A stretch of DNA of 64,000 nt from DTKD01 sp964494345 (lineage in GTDB: Bacteria; Armatimonadota; UBA5829), in contig CAZBSI010000004.1 of the NCBI GenBank assembly GCA_964494345.1, forward strand, positions 1-64,000. The letters are read 5' to 3'. Positions within the stretch are counted from its first letter, which is position 1; each line of letters starts with the position of its first letter. A model generated the notes under the pieces. That model was not told the DNA's origin, ran no database searches, and saw only the letters and a program-made list of their open reading frames with translations. The position numbers and the translations under genes are program-made. This document shows positions 43,539 through 51,883 of this stretch, piece after piece.

Positions 43539-44384
43539 ATGATCAATGAACTTAGAGAACTGCTGAGATATCGTTACCTGCTCTCACAGCTTGTCGTGCG
43601 AGATATTAAAGTTCGCTACAAGAACTCATTTTTGGGATTTCTATGGTCGCTGGCCAACCCCCTGCTGCAAGTCGCGACGATGACTGTTGTCATCAAATAT
43701 ATTATGCGGCTCGATATTCCCAACTATTCGGCGTATCTGCTGGTGGGCTATCTGCCGTGGATGTTTTTTCAGATGGCGCTGCTTGATTCCAGCCAGGTGG
43801 TGCTAGCACACAGGGACCTGCTGAGAAAAGTATATTTCCCCCGTGAAGTGCTGCCCGCTTCGGTGGTGGTGGCAAACCTGATTCATTATGTTTTGGCGCT
43901 GGTGGTATTCTTCGCGTACTTGTGGTTTTACAGGTTCTTTATGCACGGCGCGCCGCTGAAACCGACCGTGCTTTGGCTGCCGGTTTTGATGGCTGTTCAG
44001 ACCACGTTGATAATCGGGCTGGCGCTTTTTATATCGTGCCTGAATGTGTTTTATGAGGACGTTAAATATCTTCTGACCGTGCTGTTAAACGTCTTTTTCT
44101 ACCTGACCCCTGTGATGTATCCGGCGGAACTGGTGGCTGCCAAGCTGAACTCTCCGCTGCTGTATAAACTATATTTGATGCTGCCTATGAACGCGCTGGT
44201 GGACGCATATAGAAAGACGCTTCTGCCGCCGATAAGTGGGTTGACCATTAGGGATACGCCGATAAAGAGCCTGCCGCTGGATATAGGCGCGATCGCGACG
44301 GCGTCCGCAATCTGTGTGCTGATCGCCATAGCCGGGTATGCATTCTTCAACGCCCGGAAATGGGTGTTTGCGGAGCGGGTATGA
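43539..44384 (+). CDS. ABC-2 type polysaccharide/polyol exporter permease (Wzm/TagG-like)
   Basis: 281 aa. The cytoplasmic amphipathic start ELRELLRYRYLLSQLVVRDIKVRYKNS is typical of the family. Six membrane segments follow, and the conserved YLTPVMYPAELV lies in the second half. Such permeases export O-antigen, teichoic acid or other lipid-linked polysaccharides. The ATG at 43539 follows the promoter; its ribosome site is weak. The ATPase gene overlaps its stop by 4 nt. No glycosyltransferases are in the window, so the polymer is unknown. Confidence 0.9.
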   Translation: MINELRELLRYRYLLSQLVVRDIKVRYKNSFLGFLWSLANPLLQVATMTVVIKYIMRLDIPNYSAYLLVGYLPWMFFQMALLDSSQVVLAHRDLLRKVYFPREVLPASVVVANLIHYVLALVVFFAYLWFYRFFMHGAPLKPTVLWLPVLMAVQTTLIIGLALFISCLNVFYEDVKYLLTVLLNVFFYLTPVMYPAELVAAKLNSPLLYKLYLMLPMNALVDAYRKTLLPPISGLTIRDTPIKSLPLDIGAIATASAICVLIAIAGYAFFNARKWVFAERV

Positions 44385-45142
44385 TGGATAGCGCGATAAA
44401 ACTGATAAATATCAGCAAATCCTTTGACCTCCTACGCGAGAAGCAAACCTCCCTCAAATCTGCGTTGCTTTCGATGAGGAGGCGGCGGACTGAGAGGATA
44501 CTTGGATTGTCTGACGTCAATTTGTCGATTGACCGCGGGGAGACGGTGGCGGTGATCGGCAAAAACGGGTCAGGTAAGAGCACGCTTTTGAGGATAATAG
44601 CGAAGGTATACAGACCATCCACGGGCAGTGTAATCACAAACGGCAGGATGTCGACAATGCTGGCGCTGGCGGCGGGGTTTCACCCGGAGTTGACGGGCAG
44701 GGAGAACATATATTTTAACGGCGCGATAGCTGGTTTGAACGCGTCTGAGATAGCGAGCAAAATCGATTCGATTATTACATTTTCCGAGTTAGATGAGTTC
44801 GTCGATTCGCCTGTGAAAACTTACTCTGACGGGATGCTGATGCGGCTGGGGTTTTCGATTGCTGTGGAAACCGACCCGGATATACTGCTTATCGACGAGG
44901 TGCTGGCGGTGGGAGATGCGGCGTTTCAGGAGAAGTGCTATGACCGCATTGAGACCTTTCAGCGCAGTGGGCGCACCATAGTATTTGTGACGCATGACTT
45001 GGAGGCGGCGGCGAAGGTGGCGTCGAGGGCTATTTGGATCGACTCCGGCAGGGTGGCCGCAGATGGCGAAACCGCACAAGTTATTGGCCAATACCTGGAC
45101 ATGGTTGCACATCACAAGCCAGCGCAGAGGAAGGCGACATAA
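44381..45142 (+). CDS. ABC transporter ATP-binding protein, Wzt/KpsT-like
   Basis: 253 aa from the ATG at 44381, which overlaps the permease stop as ATGA. Walker A is GKNGSGKST, the signature region KTYSDGMLMRLGFS is the variant form usual for polysaccharide ATPases, and Walker B is PDILLIDEVLAVGD. The long C-terminal carbohydrate-binding domain of Wzt is absent, so it is of the KpsT/TagH short type. The stop overlaps the next start as TAATG. Confidence 0.93.
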   Translation: MMDSAIKLINISKSFDLLREKQTSLKSALLSMRRRRTERILGLSDVNLSIDRGETVAVIGKNGSGKSTLLRIIAKVYRPSTGSVITNGRMSTMLALAAGFHPELTGRENIYFNGAIAGLNASEIASKIDSIITFSELDEFVDSPVKTYSDGMLMRLGFSIAVETDPDILLIDEVLAVGDAAFQEKCYDRIETFQRSGRTIVFVTHDLEAAAKVASRAIWIDSGRVAADGETAQVIGQYLDMVAHHKPAQRKAT

Positions 45143-45336
45143 TGGGAGATGTGATTTTGTCCGAAAAATTGCTGGAGATTCTTGCCTGCCCTGCCTGTGA
45201 GTCGAGGCCGAAGGTGGAGCTGATCAATGGCGCGCTGCATTGCAAAGAATGTGGCAGGGTATATCCCATCGAGAACGGGATTCCGATTATGTTGGTCGAG
45301 AAGGCTGCGCGGCAGGACAAGGTCGAGGGGGGATAG
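45142..45336 (+). CDS. Trm112-like zinc-ribbon protein
   Basis: 64 aa, starting at an ATG that overlaps the ATPase stop (TAATG). The sequence LLEILACPACESRPKVEL, then LHCKECGRVYPIENGIPIML, is the classic Trm112/YcaR pattern with two CxxC pairs binding zinc. Trm112 proteins activate methyltransferases in eukaryotes and archaea, while bacterial YcaR-like copies are less well understood. It is probably co-translated with the exporter genes. Confidence 0.85.
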   Translation: MGDVILSEKLLEILACPACESRPKVELINGALHCKECGRVYPIENGIPIMLVEKAARQDKVEGG

Positions 45337-45340
45337 GAAG

Positions 45341-45778
45341 ATGAAGATTCAGATTATTCACGGGCCTAACCTTAATATGCTTGGGGTGCGGGAGGTCTCG
45401 GTTTATGGAGGCCGAAGTTTGCAGGAAATCGACGAAGAGTGTGCGACGCTTGCCCATAAACTCGGAGTCAACGTGGCCATAAATCAATCGAACTCCGAAA
45501 GTGAGATAATCGAGATTATCCAGGCAGCGCGGCAGGGTTTCGACGGGATATTGATAAACCCCGGCGCCTTTACGCATTACAGCTACGCGATTCGGGATGC
45601 GCTGGCGGCGGTTGGGCTGCCGGTGGTGGAAGTGCATATGTCTAATGTGTATGCGCGGGAGGAGTTCCGGCATACGTCCGTAATAGCGCCGATTGCAGCG
45701 GGGCAGATAGCGGGATTCGGCGCGGACAGCTATCTTCTTGGACTGCGGGCGCTGGTGGGATTGATCAACAATGCATGA
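45341..45778 (+). CDS. aroQ: Type II 3-dehydroquinate dehydratase
   Basis: 145 aa. It catalyses the third step of the shikimate pathway, dehydrating 3-dehydroquinate. Signatures are IIHGPNLNMLG at the N-terminus, NPGAFTHYSYAIRDAL with the catalytic His region, and VVEVHMSNVYAREEFRH. The ATG follows AGGAAG; a longer frame beginning at 45227 overlaps the zinc-ribbon gene and is not used. The next gene starts 8 nt before its stop. Confidence 0.96.
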   Translation: MKIQIIHGPNLNMLGVREVSVYGGRSLQEIDEECATLAHKLGVNVAINQSNSESEIIEIIQAARQGFDGILINPGAFTHYSYAIRDALAAVGLPVVEVHMSNVYAREEFRHTSVIAPIAAGQIAGFGADSYLLGLRALVGLINNA

Positions 45779-46847
45779 GAGAATCACCCGGCTGCGGCAG
45801 CAGATGGTGGGCAGGTCTTTTGACACGCTGCTGATAACTAACCTGTCGAATGTGTTTTATTTGACCGGGTTTACGGGTTCGGCGGGGGTGGCAGTTGTCA
45901 CTTTGGCAAATGAATATATACTCGTCGACCCTAGATATACCGCGCAGGCGAAAGCAGAGTGCCCTACCTGCAAGGTGGTGGAATATTCCGCCAGGCCGAC
46001 TTCGGTTGCAATTGGCGAATTGCTGAACGATCTTAGACCGGATCGCGTTGGTTATGAGGCGGATCACGTCAGCGTAGCATTTTATAGAGCCATTCGCGCC
46101 CAGGTGGAGCCGTCTATCTCAATGCGCAGCACGAGGGGAATAGTTGAGCAACTCAGACGCGTCAAAGTCGCCGGCGAGATAGCGATTATCCAGGAGGCCT
46201 GTAAGATTGTGGATAATACTTTCTCGTCGCTGATTCGCGAAATTAAGGTCGGGATGACCGAGAAGGAGGCTGCGCTGCTGGTTGATACGACCCTTCGCAG
46301 ACTGGGAGCAGATAAAGAGGCGTTTGATACTATTGCAGCGTCCGGCCCCCGTGCCGCAAGCCCACACGCCAGCCCGACTGATAGCATTCTTGAAAAGGGA
46401 GTTCTGCTTAAACTCGACTTTGGGGCGCGGTATTGCCACTACAACTCCGATATCACCCGCACTATTTGCCTTGGGGAGCCTGATGAGAAGCAGCGAGAGA
46501 TTTATAACATCGTGCTGGAGGCGCAGCTCAGGGCGATAGATGCGGTTGTGCCGGGCAAACCGGGTCATGATATCGACGCGGTGGCGAGGGAATATATTGC
46601 ATCGAAGGGCTATGGGGAAAACTTCGGGCACGGGTTAGGACATGCGCTGGGTATTGAGGTCCACGACGGGCCTGCGTTGTCGCAGACGAGTGATGTTGTT
46701 TTGGAGCCGGGGATGGTGGTCACCGTCGAGCCGGGGATATATATCGACGGCTGGGGCGGCATACGCATTGAGGACGATGTTCTGGTAACCAAGTCCGGGC
46801 ATACGATCCTGACGCACTCCACTAAAGACCTGCTGAACATCTCCTAA
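45771..46847 (+). CDS. pepQ: Xaa-Pro peptidase (M24 family)
   Basis: 358 aa. It cleaves X-Pro bonds using two metal ions. The creatinase-like N-terminal domain (NVFYLTGFTGSAGVAVV) precedes the pita-bread domain. Metal ligands are visible in LKLDFGARYCHYNSDITRT (two Asp), GHGLGHALG (His), TVEPGIYI (Glu) and GGIRIEDDV (Glu). It follows aroQ with an 8-nt overlap, an arrangement common in many bacteria where efp comes next. Here the next gene is the convergent rodA, overlapping by 4 nt. Confidence 0.92.
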   Translation: MHERITRLRQQMVGRSFDTLLITNLSNVFYLTGFTGSAGVAVVTLANEYILVDPRYTAQAKAECPTCKVVEYSARPTSVAIGELLNDLRPDRVGYEADHVSVAFYRAIRAQVEPSISMRSTRGIVEQLRRVKVAGEIAIIQEACKIVDNTFSSLIREIKVGMTEKEAALLVDTTLRRLGADKEAFDTIAASGPRAASPHASPTDSILEKGVLLKLDFGARYCHYNSDITRTICLGEPDEKQREIYNIVLEAQLRAIDAVVPGKPGHDIDAVAREYIASKGYGENFGHGLGHALGIEVHDGPALSQTSDVVLEPGMVVTVEPGIYIDGWGGIRIEDDVLVTKSGHTILTHSTKDLLNIS

Positions 46848-47947
46848 AAAACGATCTTGTGGCGGCGCATGCTGATGCCCTCAAGCAAGCCTATGGCGAT
46901 TAGATTGGCGACAAGGCTGCTCCCACCGTAGCTGAACATAGGGAGAGGAACGCCCGTAACCGGCATTATGCCCAGCGTCATGCCGATGTTGATCATTATG
47001 TGAAAGACTAGCATGCCTACCACGCCTGCGGCGATGGCCCGCGCAATGGCGTCCTCAGTGGCGGACATTATGTATAACCCGCGCCATACTACAACGAAAT
47101 ATAATAGCAACAATGCCACCGAGCCTACGAAACCAAGCTCCTCGCCCACGACCGTGAAGATAAAGTCCGTGTGCTGCTCGGGGATAAATCGGAGCTTGCT
47201 TTGCGTTCCTTTCAGGTAACCTTTGCCTACAAATTGGCCGGAGCCGATAGCTATTCGGGATTGCCTGACGTGATAGCCGCTGCCTTTAGGGTCGGCCATC
47301 GGGTCTACGAAACTCACCAAACGATTCTTTTGATAGTCTTTCAAGACTCCGTGGACGTGGAAGACCACAAAACCAAGAACAAGGCAGGCGCCCATAAATA
47401 TCAGGACGTTTTTAATATCCGTGCCCATCACGAAAAGCATAAACAGCCACGTAGCCATGATCGCAAGCGCAGTTCCGAGATCGGGCTGCTTGAATATGAG
47501 TAGGACCGGCGCCAGTAAATATAGAAACGACAGCGCAAACGTCTCCGTGGTGCGGATTTTTTCCATACGCTGCACTAAAAACGTGGCGAGCGCGATGATC
47601 AATATTATCTTTACAAACTCCGAGGGTTGAATTCGAAAAGCGCCGTACCCTATCCATCTTTGCGCGCCTTTGGATGCGGCCCCTGAAACGAGCAAAAACA
47701 CCAGCGCTGCGAGGCTAAATCCATATAGTGTCTTGGATATTCTCTGCAATACGCCGATGTCGATAGAGGCGATGATGACAGCGAGCACGACGCCTATTAC
47801 AGCAGCCACGAACTGGCGCTCTACATAGCCGATGCCGACCTTGCCGCCTTTGCTGGCGCTGTAGATCATCACGCAGCCAAATGCCACGATAGCGAGCGTG
47901 GCCAGAAACAGGGCGTAGTCAAAATTTCTTAACAGGCGTCGATCCAA
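46844..47947 (-). CDS. rodA: RodA, SEDS peptidoglycan polymerase
   Basis: 367 aa from the TTG at 47947, with AGGAA upstream; the open frame continues much farther but collides with the divergent M16 gene. RodA polymerises glycan strands during cell elongation. About ten membrane helices are seen. Family motifs include FRIQPSEFVKIILI, FKQPDLGTAL, the catalytic-loop region and VTGVPLPMFSYGGSSLVANL at the end. It is close to RodA/MrdB in length and lacks the FtsW neighbourhood. The mre genes and penicillin-binding protein are not in this window. Confidence 0.92.
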   Translation of the reverse strand: MDRRLLRNFDYALFLATLAIVAFGCVMIYSASKGGKVGIGYVERQFVAAVIGVVLAVIIASIDIGVLQRISKTLYGFSLAALVFLLVSGAASKGAQRWIGYGAFRIQPSEFVKIILIIALATFLVQRMEKIRTTETFALSFLYLLAPVLLIFKQPDLGTALAIMATWLFMLFVMGTDIKNVLIFMGACLVLGFVVFHVHGVLKDYQKNRLVSFVDPMADPKGSGYHVRQSRIAIGSGQFVGKGYLKGTQSKLRFIPEQHTDFIFTVVGEELGFVGSVALLLLYFVVVWRGLYIMSATEDAIARAIAAGVVGMLVFHIMINIGMTLGIMPVTGVPLPMFSYGGSSLVANLIAIGLLEGISMRRHKIVF

Positions 47948-48014
47948 TATAGTTTCCTGATCGTCGTTTCGTACTTGCTTTAGTCGACCGGCACCAGGGC
48001 TGTGATTTGCCTTG

Positions 48015-48043
48015 TTGTTGCCGATGAGTGGAACTATTATAAT
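48015..48043 (+). promoter_or_regulatory. Promoter of the M16 pair
   Basis: TTGTTG (48015-48020), a 17-bp spacer and a perfect TATAAT (48038-48043), about 58 bp before the chosen start codon. It lies in the divergent region shared with rodA. Confidence 0.55.
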
Positions 48044-48100
48044 ATAGTTAGCGGGTAATGTAGAGTGTGTATCAATGTAACTCACTGCGGAGTAGGACTT

Positions 48101-49396
48101 TTGCGAAAAATCCCTACAGTATTTTTGATATTTCTCCTCGCCTCCACCGCATTTGCTCAAATGCCTCCGCTGTCCATATCGACGCTGGACAGCGGCTTGA
48201 CGGCGATTCTGAAGGAGGATCACGCGACTGACCTCGTTGGAATCGAGATATATATTAAGGCGGGCACATCTACTGAGAGCGCGTCTAATAACGGCATATC
48301 GCATTTTATAGAGCACCTGTTGTTCGCCGGGACGAGCAACCGGCAGGCCGGGGATATGGACGTGGAGATGGAGAGCGTGGGGGCCACTTTGGACGCCTAT
48401 ACCGGAGTGGATTACGCGCACTTTGGGACAACTGTGAGCTCGAGGTATCTCAATAAGGCTCTGGAGATTTTCGCCGATGCAATTAATGACTCGCAGTTCA
48501 GGGCTGACGACGTTGAGCGTGAAAGATTGGTCATTTTAGATGAGATCGCGCGCAAGCTATCGAATCGCAGGCTCATCTGCCGGGCGATGCTGGCCGAGCG
48601 AATATATGGACAACATCCATATTCTCTGCCGCTTGAGGGCACTGCTGATAACGTTAAAAAGTTGACGCGGGAAGAGTTGTTGGCGCATTATCGGCGATAT
48701 TATAATCCTGCAAATATGGCGATAGTGCTGGTTGGAGACTTTGACAGCAAAGCAGCGCTTGAAAAGATCAACAAGCTGTTTCCAAAATTGGCCACTATAT
48801 CTGACCAGAAAGCACTGCCTGTTGTAGCTCCCATAAAAGAACAAATCCGCGAATCTGTGTCCGCAAAATTAGTTAGTGACGCCCTTGCAATAGGTTTTTT
48901 AGGGCCGCAGAGTGCTGATCGGGAGGATGTGTGTGCGATTGATGTGCTGACGAGTTATCTGGGTCACGGATATAGAAGCTGGATAGCAGAAGAGTTGAAA
49001 ACGAAGGCCGGGCTGGTGCAGGATATAGACGTTGACTTTGTAACTCAGCGGGGTCAGGCGATGATAAGCATAGTCGTCTCCGGCGCTAAGGATAATTTGT
49101 CTAAAGCAAGGGATGCGATTTTTGACAAATTGAACAATATCGCTTCCCGTGGCATCAGCCAAGGGGAATTGGAGTTGGCGAAAAGGATTGTGCTGGGTCA
49201 ATCAGCCTATGAGCTTGAGACGGTGTCGGGAAGGGCGAACGCCTATGGATTTTATTTCGCTGTTTCCGAGGCGGCGTTTGCGGATACCTATTCAGCCTGC
49301 ATCAATTCCGTCACAAACGAAGCCATCACGAAAGCCGCCAGGAAGTATCTGGACCCCAAAACGGCAGTGGTATTAAGCGTGGAGCCGGCGAAATGA
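48101..49396 (+). CDS. M16 family zinc peptidase, catalytic subunit
   Basis: 431 aa from the TTG at 48101, which has GGAG eight bases upstream; GTG at 48065 is an alternative. A signal peptide ends AFAQ. The inverted zinc motif HxxEH reads SHFIEHLLFAGT, so the site is intact, with the downstream Glu expected about 75 residues later (ERLVILDEIARK). The C-terminal M16C half follows. It is coupled by ATGA to a second M16-like gene that lacks the motif. Together they should make an active/inactive heterodimer in the periplasm that cuts peptides. Confidence 0.92.
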   Translation: MRKIPTVFLIFLLASTAFAQMPPLSISTLDSGLTAILKEDHATDLVGIEIYIKAGTSTESASNNGISHFIEHLLFAGTSNRQAGDMDVEMESVGATLDAYTGVDYAHFGTTVSSRYLNKALEIFADAINDSQFRADDVERERLVILDEIARKLSNRRLICRAMLAERIYGQHPYSLPLEGTADNVKKLTREELLAHYRRYYNPANMAIVLVGDFDSKAALEKINKLFPKLATISDQKALPVVAPIKEQIRESVSAKLVSDALAIGFLGPQSADREDVCAIDVLTSYLGHGYRSWIAEELKTKAGLVQDIDVDFVTQRGQAMISIVVSGAKDNLSKARDAIFDKLNNIASRGISQGELELAKRIVLGQSAYELETVSGRANAYGFYFAVSEAAFADTYSACINSVTNEAITKAARKYLDPKTAVVLSVEPAK

Positions 49397-50934
49397 GGAG
49401 ACTAAGCTGGCTTATTCTACTGATGGCGTTGACTGTTTCAGTCGTCCTACCCTGTTTCGGAGAAGGCGAAAACACGGTGAAAAGGGTGCTTGATAACGGA
49501 TTGACTGTGATTGTAAAGCCGGAGCCAGGGAATGGTTTGGTGGCTATATCCGCTATGGTGCGGGTAGGCGTCAGCCAGGAAAGCATCCAAACCGCAGGGT
49601 TGGGAAATTTTGTGTCGCGCCTGCTTCTTGCCAGCACCCGTGCCAAATCAGCAGAACAGTTGGCGTCGATAGCCGATGCGCTTGGGGGAAATATCGGTGC
49701 GGAATGGGAACGGGATTTGACGAGCATCCGCACGGTGACCACCTCAGTCGGATTTGATCGCACGATGAACCTAATCGGGGAATGCCTGGCCGAGTCTAAC
49801 TTCGAAACGCAGTGGGTGGAGCACGGACGCAGGGATTTGTTGGCCTATATCAGATCGCAGAGTTCCGATCTATTCAACGACGCATGTTCGGATCTGCGAC
49901 AGCTACTTTATGAGGATAACGGCTACAGGCGCACTAAAAGCGTTTCGGAGAGGGCGATTACCCTGGCAACTCCGCAGGATCTGCGCAAGTATTTTGCGAT
50001 GTATTATCCTCCAAATAATATCGTGCTCTCTATCGCGGGGGATGTGACGGCAGACAGAGCTATCGACCGGGCGAAAAGAGCGTTTGCGGGAGTTGTTGCT
50101 CGCAAGCTGCCGGTAGACCGCGGCGTGCCTGATGAATCTCTGAAAGAATCGAAAAAAAAGGTGTCGGAGTCCAAGTCGAATACCGGATACCTGTTAGTCG
50201 GCTGGCTGGCGCCGAGGGCAGGTTCTGAGGATTATCCCGCTATGGCTGTTGCGGCTAACGCGCTGGGCGGCGGCAAAGGTTCGCTGATGTTTCGGCAGAT
50301 GCGGCAGAAACAGGGTCTGGGATATGAGATAGGGGTTATCTATCCAAAGCTGAGATATCAGAGCCACTTGATCGCTTATCTGATAACCGACCCATATAAG
50401 AATGCAGAACAGGGAACTACAGCGCAAGTCACACTTGAGAAGTCACAGTCCGAATTGATGAAACTAGTCGATTCACTTAAGACCAAGCCGTTATCCGATA
50501 GAGAACTGCAGCGAGCGAAGGGATATACCATAGGGGCATACGCGCTGAGTCATCAGCATCTGATCGACAGGGCCGTGTTGCTGGGGTGGGCTGAGACGAC
50601 CGGGCTGGGTTGGGAGTTCGATGTCAATTATGCCGATATGATAGACAAAGTTACCGCAGCAGATGTGCAGCGCGTGGCTAATAAATATTTTGCCAATCAC
50701 GCAACAATTATGCTTGTGCCGAAGAGGATGACGGGGAGTGTGACTATACCTGCTATTTCAGCTTTGCCGCCATTCGTTCCTGACCGCACGGGCATAGTGG
50801 CACCAGCGGGCATATCTCGCATAAAGGCGTCGGGGCTTTGCATATTTCTCTGCCATGAAAAACTATCAAATGATTGTACATGGTCATCTTGTCCTCAGGC
50901 AGCAAAGCTCGCAAATCCATTTCTATCTTCTTAG
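49393..50934 (+). CDS. M16-like protein without zinc site
   Basis: 513 aa. A signal peptide (1-24) precedes an M16 fold. The motif position reads GLGNFVSRLLLAST, lacking both His and Glu, so it should be non-catalytic. The second half has the conserved GGGKGSLMFRQMRQKQGLGYEI substrate-binding segment with the Arg-Tyr pair intact. The natural family end is around MLVPKRMTGS. The frame then runs about 60 more residues, antisense to the end of nth. That extension may be real or a lost stop. The start overlaps its partner by 4 nt. Confidence 0.85.
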   Translation: MRRLSWLILLMALTVSVVLPCFGEGENTVKRVLDNGLTVIVKPEPGNGLVAISAMVRVGVSQESIQTAGLGNFVSRLLLASTRAKSAEQLASIADALGGNIGAEWERDLTSIRTVTTSVGFDRTMNLIGECLAESNFETQWVEHGRRDLLAYIRSQSSDLFNDACSDLRQLLYEDNGYRRTKSVSERAITLATPQDLRKYFAMYYPPNNIVLSIAGDVTADRAIDRAKRAFAGVVARKLPVDRGVPDESLKESKKKVSESKSNTGYLLVGWLAPRAGSEDYPAMAVAANALGGGKGSLMFRQMRQKQGLGYEIGVIYPKLRYQSHLIAYLITDPYKNAEQGTTAQVTLEKSQSELMKLVDSLKTKPLSDRELQRAKGYTIGAYALSHQHLIDRAVLLGWAETTGLGWEFDVNYADMIDKVTAADVQRVANKYFANHATIMLVPKRMTGSVTIPAISALPPFVPDRTGIVAPAGISRIKASGLCIFLCHEKLSNDCTWSSCPQAAKLANPFLSS

Positions 50935-51421
50935 GGTCCTTTTGGGTTGTGAGACCGAGGCGGCGGGAAACCCTCGTGACGTGCGTATCCACGATCACCG
51001 CCGGTCTGCCGTAGCATACGCCGATGATAAGATTTGCGGTTTTTCTACCGACCCCGTCCAGCTTGACCAGATCATCAATATCTTTCGGCACCTCTCCGCC
51101 ATAATCTGAGACAATCTGACGAGCCGATGCAATGATGGCCCTGGTTTTGTTTCGGAAGAAACCGGTGGGTCGGACGATCTCCTCAAGTTCGGCGTAGTCT
51201 GCAGATGCAAAGACCTCTACATTGGGATATTTTTCGAACAAATTCGGAGTAACGCGATTGACTCGTTCGTCTGTGCACTGCGCCGCTAATATAGCAGCCA
51301 CCAGAAGCTCATGGCAAGTGGTGAAATCAAGCGTGGGCCTGGCGTCCGGATACAGTTCGGTTAATATATTGATTATATCGCCGATTCTATTCTCGGCCGG
51401 CTCGTTTGATCGATCTATCAT
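50753..51421 (-). CDS. nth: Endonuclease III
   Basis: 222 aa from the ATG at 51421. A DNA glycosylase/AP lyase that removes oxidised pyrimidines. The helix-hairpin-helix LDGVGRKTANLIIG contains the catalytic Lys, and the catalytic Asp is in IVDTHVTRVS. The 4Fe-4S loop has four Cys spaced 6, 2 and 5 (CKAPTPLCEICPLVPLC). The start overlaps the DUF6485 stop by 4 nt. The 3' end overlaps the convergent M16-like gene by 182 bp. Confidence 0.96.
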   Translation of the reverse strand: MIDRSNEPAENRIGDIINILTELYPDARPTLDFTTCHELLVAAILAAQCTDERVNRVTPNLFEKYPNVEVFASADYAELEEIVRPTGFFRNKTRAIIASARQIVSDYGGEVPKDIDDLVKLDGVGRKTANLIIGVCYGRPAVIVDTHVTRVSRRLGLTTQKDPKKIEMDLRALLPEDKMTMYNHLIVFHGREICKAPTPLCEICPLVPLCPCGQERMAAKLK

Positions 51422-51615
51422 TTTGACCTGCAAGCTATAAAACGTGCGAATGATCGGTCGTAAGTCTTCTCGACCTCATCCGGAAAGCAACAAGCGGGCA
51501 ATTCGTTCATACCCAGATGGTAGTGCAGACACTCGCAGCATTTGCCGTGCCGCGGGCAACCCGGATATGAGCAGTTACATTTTTTGTTATTTTCAGCAAG
51601 CCTCTCACAGGCCAT
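51418..51615 (-). CDS. DUF6485 small cysteine-rich protein
   Basis: 65 aa. Pattern CNCSYPGCPRHGKCCECLHYH, then LPACCF, matches the small DUF6485 family. Its eight or more cysteines probably bind zinc or an iron-sulphur cluster; its function is unknown. It is the first gene of a coupled pair with nth (ATGA overlap). That suggests a link to base excision repair or a shared redox-sensitive context, though this is only positional evidence. Confidence 0.8.
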   Translation of the reverse strand: MACERLAENNKKCNCSYPGCPRHGKCCECLHYHLGMNELPACCFPDEVEKTYDRSFARFIACRSK

Positions 51616-51751
51616 AGGCTATTCCCTCCCCTGAATCCAGTGAGATTCTAGCTGGATATACACACAGCGTCAAATTTACTGGCGCTGCCTTGACGTTTTG
51701 CGCCGACAGCCATATAATGTGGTCAGTTTTACCGACTGGGGGTGAACGGAA

Positions 51752-51865
51752 CTGAGGGTCAGAGCTAAAGAACTTCGACGGACTCGGCATCGCGCTGCAA
51801 AGAGATATAAGGAACGACTGCAGGCAGAGCAAAGCTCGACAACCGCCGCCAAAAAGAAAAAATAG
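51752..51865 (+). CDS. Possible 37-aa basic peptide, CTG start
   Basis: 37 codons from CTG. A GGGGGTGA ribosome-like site lies six bases upstream, and a stop codon precedes in frame, leaving CTG as the only plausible start. The peptide is strongly basic (RVRAKELRRTRHRAAKRYKE, ending KKKK). It recalls tiny RRRRHR-type proteins such as DUF6800, but that is an impression from memory. It lies in the 268-bp gap between sbcC and the DUF6485 gene, on the opposite strand to both. Confidence 0.3.
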   Translation: MRVRAKELRRTRHRAAKRYKERLQAEQSSTTAAKKKK

Positions 51866-51883
51866 CCTTTCCATATTTTCGGG

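Noticed and set aside
45227..45340. Longer AroQ N-terminus
   Set aside because: It overlaps the zinc-ribbon gene in another frame, and the ATG at 45341 has its own ribosome site and the usual AroQ beginning.
47948..48421. N-terminal extension of rodA
   Set aside because: The open frame runs antisense through the M16 gene and its promoter, has no hydrophobic or family-like sequence, and a TTG with a ribosome site gives the normal RodA length.
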